From an uncultured Alphaproteobacteria bacterium (GTDB taxonomy: Bacteria; Pseudomonadota; Alphaproteobacteria; Micropepsales; Micropepsaceae): a stretch of DNA of 11,204 nt. Of this stretch, positions 6,208-11,204 are shown piece after piece. The DNA is taken from contig CALDFO010000074.1 in NCBI GenBank assembly GCA_937942205.1, positions 1 through 11,204 of the forward strand, given 5' to 3'. Position 1 is the first letter of the stretch; each line of letters opens with the position of its first letter. The translations under genes and the position numbers were made by a program. The notes beneath the pieces were generated by a model. The model was not told where the DNA came from. It searched no databases and saw nothing but the letters and a program-made list of their open reading frames with translations.

Positions 6208-6774
6208 TTAAAGCCTCCACTTCACCCCGACCGACAGGTTGTTGCTGGTGTTGCCGATCTGGGCCAGGCCGCCCGCATTCACGTTGTGGGCGTTCTGGTA
6301 GCGGTATTCGGCGAACAGGCTGGCCTGTTCCGACACCCGGTAGTCCACCCCGCCCAGGGCCTGCCAGCCCAGCACGGTGGAACCGCCGTGATTGCCGGCA
6401 CTGTTGTCGAAATTGGTCTGGACCGCGCCGATACCCGCGCCGCCATAGATCTCGAACGGCGAGCCGGTGGGCAGGTGGTAGATCAGGTTCGCCATATAGG
6501 AACTGGATTCGATGCGTCCCGCATTGGCGGCCTTGAAGGTGGAACGGTTGAAGAATCCGTCCGCCTCGACCGAGACATTGGGCAGGTTCCAATTGTCCAG
6601 GTAATAGCCGTAGCGCGCGCCGACATTGAAGCCGGTGTCCATGTCGTTCTTGGTGCCGCTCACATTGATCCCGGGCGCGAAGGTCGGCCCGCCCAGGATC
6701 GAGACGTAGGATTCGGCATTGGCGGCGGTGGCGCCGAGCAGCAGGGCGGCGGAGGCAATCAATAAGGTTTTCAT
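6208..6774 (-). CDS. Outer-membrane beta-barrel protein, 188 aa
   Basis: The product has a clear Sec signal peptide, MKTLLIASAALLLGATAANA, with cleavage expected before ESYVS. The mature part is a run of alternating, amphipathic strands rich in Gly, Tyr, Asn and Ser: GFNVGARYGYYL, FEIYGGAGIGAVQT, WQALGGVDYRV, ASLFAEYRYQ, and a last strand NLSVGVKWRL. This is the pattern of small OmpA/Omp25-like eight-stranded barrels. The terminal residue is Leu rather than the usual Phe, a mild deviation from the standard beta-signal. The ATG at 6774 was chosen for the signal peptide and for AAGGGA about 5-6 bases upstream; the frame extends to 6822 without meaning. A small hairpin (arms CATGG/CCATG, 6788-6801) abuts that ribosome site. 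The gene has its own 223-base upstream gap, so it is probably a separate unit. Its specific role is unknown. Confidence 0.87.
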   Translation of the reverse strand: MKTLLIASAALLLGATAANAESYVSILGGPTFAPGINVSGTKNDMDTGFNVGARYGYYLDNWNLPNVSVEADGFFNRSTFKAANAGRIESSSYMANLIYHLPTGSPFEIYGGAGIGAVQTNFDNSAGNHGGSTVLGWQALGGVDYRVSEQASLFAEYRYQNAHNVNAGGLAQIGNTSNNLSVGVKWRL

Positions 6775-6997
6775 GTCAGTCCCTTTGCATGGCCCCCCAT
6801 GTACGGTCCTAACGCAGGCCACCCGGTTCCGTGTCGTTACAAGCGGTTAAAGCGCGCAGAATTGATCGCGGGCAACAAAATGCAACATTGCGCCAGCCAC
6901 AATTCCGCCGCCAAGGCGCGATGATCACAAGTGTTACGGGATCATCCGTCTACGGACAGAGTCCGGTTCCGCCCGCCGCGAGGGGGCGAGAAGACGA

Positions 6998-8473
<1,476 letters not shown>

Positions 8474-8517
8474 AAGGCCCAACCTTCCGACAGTCTCAAG
8501 CCAGCGCATCTACCTAA

Positions 8518-8910
8518 TTATTCATGGCCCGAAGCGCAATTGCGGTACTTGAGGATACTGGCCAGAACCGGCTCCTGCCGCGTGACCTTGCAGGTGGCGG
8601 CGACGGCGCGGGCCACCGTGGCCATCTCGTCCTTCATGGCGCGTGCCTTATAGGCTTCGTTTTCAACGCAGTATTCTGCCTCGGCGCTGTCGTTGATGCG
8701 CGTGACATAGTCTTCATATTCCGGCAGCGCCCCTTGGGCGGGCACGCGCGACGGCGGCACGCCCAGGGCGTCGGCCTTCTGCACCAGGGTCAAATCCTTG
8801 GCCGCCAGCCGCGCGGGCTGTTTGGGGGCTTCGCAGCGGTCGCTGCCGCCGCAGGCGGCCAGGACCACAGCCGATGTCAGGAAAAGCGGAATTGCCGGAA
8901 ATTTTCGCAT
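8518..8910 (-). CDS. Small lipoprotein of unknown function
   Basis: The 130-residue product has a lipoprotein signal: MRKFPAIPLFLTSAVVLAAC, with lipobox LAAC and Cys20 as the lipidated residue, followed by GGSD. Having Gly rather than Asp after the Cys suggests outer-membrane sorting by the usual +2 rule. The mature part is charged and mostly helical, with four further cysteines (26, 81, 107, 125) that could form two disulfides in the periplasm. I recognise no domain. The start is supported by AAAGG seven bases before the ATG. It sits just upstream of the DegP-type gene on the same strand and just downstream of the ribosomal operon terminator, so it probably begins a two-gene envelope operon whose promoter lies within 8911-8986; I could not identify convincing boxes there. 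Confidence 0.85.
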   Translation of the reverse strand: MRKFPAIPLFLTSAVVLAACGGSDRCEAPKQPARLAAKDLTLVQKADALGVPPSRVPAQGALPEYEDYVTRINDSAEAEYCVENEAYKARAMKDEMATVARAVAATCKVTRQEPVLASILKYRNCASGHE

Positions 8911-8971
8911 GGTGAAACCTTTCGGATCGTTCCAAATCTCAGGTCACAACGCGCGAACCGCCCGGTGGTGG

Positions 8972-9021
8972 CGGGAAAAACGAAAAGGGCGGCCCCGTAC
9001 AGGACCGCCCTCTTTTTTTTT
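8972..9021 (-). terminator. Bidirectional intrinsic terminator after the ribosomal alpha operon
   Basis: On the minus strand GGGCGGTCC (9010-9002) pairs with GGGCCGCCC (8995-8987), a nine-pair stem with one wobble and a loop of about six bases, and is followed by TTTTCGTTTTT. This is a convincing stop for transcripts coming through rplQ. On the plus strand the same hairpin is followed by TC and nine T's (9013-9021), so it also works in reverse and would block antisense transcription into rplQ and rpoA. Confidence 0.88.
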
Positions 9022-9060
9022 CCTAAACCCCTCCGCCCGCGCGAGAGCGGACTACAGGGC

Positions 9061-9097
9061 CCTCCTTCCTGTGCGCGTGCCGCGCACGAAGGGGAGG
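9061..9097. other. Strong hairpin just downstream of rplQ
   Basis: GTGCGCG (9071-9077) and CGCGCAC (9081-9087) form a perfect seven-pair stem with a TGC loop. Flanking CCTCCTTC and GAAGGGGAGG extend it with bulges. It begins 12 bases beyond the rplQ stop and precedes the main terminator by about 50 bases. No T-tract follows, so a role in protecting the 3' end from exonucleases is more likely than termination. Confidence 0.6.
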
Positions 9098-9108
9098 TAA
9101 ACCGGAGG

Positions 9109-9531
9109 TCAAGCCTCGGCGTCGTCCGCCACTTCCACCGGGCCGGAATCCAGGCCCTTGGCGCTTTCGTCGCGGTCGACGAACTCGATGATCGCCATCG
9201 GGGCATTGTCGCCGTGGCGGAAGCCGGCCTTCAGCACGCGGGTATAGCCGCCGGGACGGCCGGCATAGCGCGGGCCGATCACGTCGATCAGCTTGGTCAC
9301 CTGGGCGACGTCCTTGACCTGGGCCAGCAGCAGGCGGCGGGCGGCCAGATCGTCCTTGCCGCGGCGCGACAGGGTCACCAGCTTTTCGATCACCGGGCGA
9401 AGATCCTTCGCCTTGGGCAGGGTGGTCTTGATCTGCTCATGCTTGATCAGCGCGGCGGTCATGTTTCCCCACATCGCCTTGCGGTGCGAAGCGGTGCGGT
9501 TGAATTTGCGGCCTTGGTTTCCGTGGCGCAT
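9109..9531 (-). CDS. rplQ: 50S ribosomal protein L17
   Basis: The 140-residue product opens with the invariant L17 start [20 protein letters not shown]. It continues with [27 protein letters not shown] split over residues 28-54 and the later [26 protein letters not shown] region, and ends in a short acidic tail (VEVADDAEA), as in other alphaproteobacterial L17 proteins. L17 binds domain III of 23S rRNA near the exit tunnel. It is the last gene of the alpha operon. The gap to rpoA is 102 bases and contains two palindromic repeats. Only a weak GAG precedes the ATG. Confidence 0.98.
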   Translation of the reverse strand: MRHGNQGRKFNRTASHRKAMWGNMTAALIKHEQIKTTLPKAKDLRPVIEKLVTLSRRGKDDLAARRLLLAQVKDVAQVTKLIDVIGPRYAGRPGGYTRVLKAGFRHGDNAPMAIIEFVDRDESAKGLDSGPVEVADDAEA

Positions 9532-9550
9532 GTCATCTACTCGGTTGCGG

Positions 9551-9624
9551 CCTCACCCTTCGACGGGCTCAGGGTGAGGTCATATTTCAAATCCCCTCAT
9601 GCCGAGCCTGTCGAAGCATGAGGG
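9551..9624. repeat. Paired palindromic repeats (REP-like), copy 2, between rpoA and rplQ
   Basis: Hairpin A (9551-9579) has nine-base arms CCTCACCCT/AGGGTGAGG and loop TCGACGGGCTC. Hairpin B (9594-9624) has nine-base arms CCCTCATGC/GCATGAGGG and loop CGAGCCTGTCGAA. Arms and loops match copy 1 at 1266-1330, but each hairpin's loop is in the opposite orientation while the A-then-B order is kept. The pair fills nearly all of the rpoA-rplQ spacer, so both hairpins are transcribed inside the ribosomal operon message. Confidence 0.85.
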
Positions 9625-9633
9625 CGGGAAAAC

Positions 9634-10650
9634 TCAGTATTGGTCTTCGTAACGCTTGGCGAGATCTTCGATATTCTCCGGCGGCCAGCCCGGCACTTCC
9701 ATGCCCAGATGCAGGCCCATCTCGGCGAGAACGGCCTTGATCTCGTTCAGCGACTTGCGGCCGAAGTTCGGGGTACGGAGCATTTCCGCCTCGGTCTTCT
9801 GGATCAGGTCGCCGATATAGACGATGTTGTCGTTCTTCAGGCAGTTGGCCGAACGGACCGACAGTTCCAACTCGTCCACCTTCTTGAGCAGCACCGGATT
9901 GAAGGCCAGGTCGGGCTTGGCCTCCTCGGTGGTGCGCAGCTGCGGCTCCTCGAAGTTGATGAAGACCTGGAGCTGGTCCTGCAGGATGCGCGCGGCATAG
10001 GCCACGGCATTGTCCGGCGTGACGGCGCCGTTGGTCTCGACCGTCAGGGTCAGCTTGTCATAGTCGAGAATCTGGCCTTCGCGGGTGTTCTCGACCTTGT
10101 AGGAGACCTTCTTGACCGGGCTGAACAGCGAGTCCACCGGGATCAGGCCGATCGGCGCGTCCTCGGGACGGTTGCGGTCGGCGGGGACATAACCCTTGCC
10201 GGTGGCGATGGTGAGTTCCATGCGGAAGTCCACCTTCTCGTCCAGGGTGCAGATCACCAGGTCGGGATTGAGGACTTCGATGTCGCCGCTGACCTGGATG
10301 TCGCCGGCCGTAACCTCGCCCGGGCCCTGCTTGCGCAAGGAGACGCGCTTGGGGCCTTCGGCGTGCATACGCAGTGCGATCATCTTCACGTTCAGCACGA
10401 TATCGGTGACGTCTTCGCGCACGCCCTGGATGGACGAGAATTCGTGCAGCACGCCCTCGATCTGGATCGCGGTGACGGCGGCGCCCTGCAGGCTGGACAG
10501 CAGCACCCGGCGCAGGGAGTTGCCCAGCGTCAGGCCGAAGCCCCGCTCCAGCGGCTCGGCGGTAATGGTGGCGATATGGCCGGCGTCATGACCGGATTCG
10601 GTCTTGAGCTTGCCGGGCTTGATCAGTTCCTGCCAGTTCTTCTGAAACAT
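9634..10650 (-). CDS. rpoA: RNA polymerase alpha subunit
   Basis: The 338-residue protein has the alpha N-terminal dimerisation domain ([25 protein letters not shown] near residues 37-61, then [13 protein letters not shown]), a linker around 230-250, and the C-terminal DNA- and activator-binding domain. In the latter, [12 protein letters not shown] places Arg266 at the position of E. coli Arg265, which contacts UP elements. [13 protein letters not shown] and a [23 protein letters not shown] tail follow in the usual order. GAGG lies five bases before the ATG. The upstream gap from rpsK is 109 bases and holds a perfect hairpin. The length is normal and no defect is visible. Confidence 0.99.
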   Translation of the reverse strand: MFQKNWQELIKPGKLKTESGHDAGHIATITAEPLERGFGLTLGNSLRRVLLSSLQGAAVTAIQIEGVLHEFSSIQGVREDVTDIVLNVKMIALRMHAEGPKRVSLRKQGPGEVTAGDIQVSGDIEVLNPDLVICTLDEKVDFRMELTIATGKGYVPADRNRPEDAPIGLIPVDSLFSPVKKVSYKVENTREGQILDYDKLTLTVETNGAVTPDNAVAYAARILQDQLQVFINFEEPQLRTTEEAKPDLAFNPVLLKKVDELELSVRSANCLKNDNIVYIGDLIQKTEAEMLRTPNFGRKSLNEIKAVLAEMGLHLGMEVPGWPPENIEDLAKRYEDQY

Positions 10651-10669
10651 GGTTTCCTCATCGTGTCCC

Positions 10670-10689
10670 GGGCATGTCGGACCATGCCC
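10670..10689. other. Perfect hairpin in the rpsK-rpoA spacer
   Basis: Arms GGGCATG (10670-10676) and CATGCCC (10683-10689) enclose a six-base loop. The near edge is about 20 bases before the rpoA ATG, just upstream of its GAGG ribosome site. A second, imperfect stem (GCGTCGGC/GCCGGAGC on the minus strand, about 10735-10754) follows rpsK closely, with a short T-run some 15 bases later. They could tune how much transcription or translation reaches rpoA; this is inference. Confidence 0.5.
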
Positions 10690-10759
10690 ATACGTTCGAC
10701 GGGTTAGTCTTCGTCCGAAAAATTATCTCTGGTCGCTCCGGCTCACGCCGACGCTCCTC

Positions 10760-11161
10760 TTAAACGCGGCGGCGCTTGGGCGGGCGGCAGCCATTGTGCG
10801 GGATCGGCGTCACGTCGCGGATCGAGGTGACGACCAGGCCCACGGCCTGCAGCGCGCGCAGCGCGGATTCGCGGCCCGAGCCGGGGCCCGAGACTTCCAC
10901 TTCCAGGGTGCGCATACCGTGATCCACGGCCTTGCGGCCCGCATCCTCGGCGGCCATCTGCGCCGCATAGGGGGTGGACTTGCGCGAGCCCTTGAAGCCC
11001 ATCATGCCCGCCGACGACCAGGAGATCGCGTTGCCCTGCGTGTCGGTGATGGTGACGATGGTGTTGTTGAAGGTGGCGGCGACATGCGCCACGCCGACGG
11101 CAACGTTCTTCTTTTCTTTCTTGCGGGTGCGGCCAGCGGCCTTCTTGTCGGAAACAGCCAT
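10760..11161 (-). CDS. rpsK: 30S ribosomal protein S11
   Basis: The 133-residue protein has the basic, lysine-rich N-terminus ([18 protein letters not shown]) followed by [40 protein letters not shown] and the C-terminal [21 protein letters not shown] block. These are all hallmark S11 segments. S11 sits on the platform of the small subunit by the mRNA exit site and contacts S18 and S21. The ATG lies four bases after the rpsM stop, without a strong Shine-Dalgarno, so translation is probably coupled to rpsM. Confidence 0.99.
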   Translation of the reverse strand: MAVSDKKAAGRTRKKEKKNVAVGVAHVAATFNNTIVTITDTQGNAISWSSAGMMGFKGSRKSTPYAAQMAAEDAGRKAVDHGMRTLEVEVSGPGSGRESALRALQAVGLVVTSIRDVTPIPHNGCRPPKRRRV

Positions 11162-11165
11162 GGAA

Positions 11166-11204
11166 TTACTTCGTCACTTTCTTCTTGCCGGCGATCGCCT
11201 TGGC
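11166..11204 (-). CDS. rpsM: 30S ribosomal protein S13, last 12 codons (cut by right edge)
   Basis: Reading the minus strand from the edge gives [12 protein letters not shown] and then TAA at 11168-11166. This matches the conserved basic C-terminus of S13 ([12 protein letters not shown] ending). Its position directly before rpsK is the normal alpha-operon order. Everything upstream of the final 12 codons is outside the window. Confidence 0.92.
   Translation of the reverse strand, partial: AKAIAGKKKVTK

Noticed and set aside
6862..6875. FNR/FixK-like box TTGATCGCGGGCAA upstream of the beta-barrel gene
   Set aside because: Only one half-site matches; the second half has two mismatches and no promoter could be placed beside it.
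9640..10707. Plus-strand open frame (355 codons) opposite rpoA
   Set aside because: Antisense to an essential, complete gene; no ribosome site or family features.
10718..10730. GATAAT on the minus strand as an internal rpoA promoter
   Set aside because: The -10 match is good but no acceptable -35 or extended -10 is found at the right distance.

Overview
The window reads as chromosomal DNA of a GC-rich alphaproteobacterium. The evidence is an ATP12-type F1-ATPase assembly chaperone (a family known from mitochondria and Alphaproteobacteria), an alpha-operon order of rpsM-rpsK-rpoA-rplQ, and a rarA-crcB-rluA-family-atp12 series that, from memory, is typical of alphaproteobacterial genomes. No genus can be named from the sequence alone. 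It is mostly housekeeping DNA. I see no CRISPR array, phage, insertion sequence, tRNA, rRNA or defence island.

Layout, left to right. (1) A plus-strand FUSC/YccS-like membrane protein, cut by the left edge, ends at 1241. Every other gene lies on the minus strand. (2) A pair of palindromic repeats (1266-1330) fills the convergent gap. (3) A compact minus-strand operon (5774 down to 1337) runs rarA, crcB/fluC, an RluA-family pseudouridine synthase, atp12, a DUF559 protein and an M15-like peptidase. The first four genes overlap by 4-8 bases and the next starts 2 bases on, which suggests translational coupling. Its probable promoter is an extended -10 box so close to the rarA ATG that the message may be leaderless, and a perfect 25-base palindrome covers the -35 area. 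(4) A gene-free stretch (5775-6207) is packed with palindromic repeats: three copies (one truncated) of a double-hairpin element with a constant end, plus one short dispersed hairpin. (5) An outer-membrane beta-barrel gene, then an envelope pair: a small lipoprotein followed by a DegP/HtrA protease. (6) The end of the ribosomal alpha operon (rpsM tail, rpsK, rpoA, rplQ), closed by a strong terminator at 8972-9021. A second palindromic repeat pair is lodged between rpoA and rplQ.

How the parts relate: regions 3 and 6 are core functions (replication-fork maintenance, fluoride export, rRNA modification, ATP synthase assembly, translation, transcription). Region 5 is envelope quality control. The least explained material is non-coding: the double-hairpin repeats, the flipped repeat pairs, and the palindrome upstream of rarA. 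I did not find a convincing new multi-gene system.
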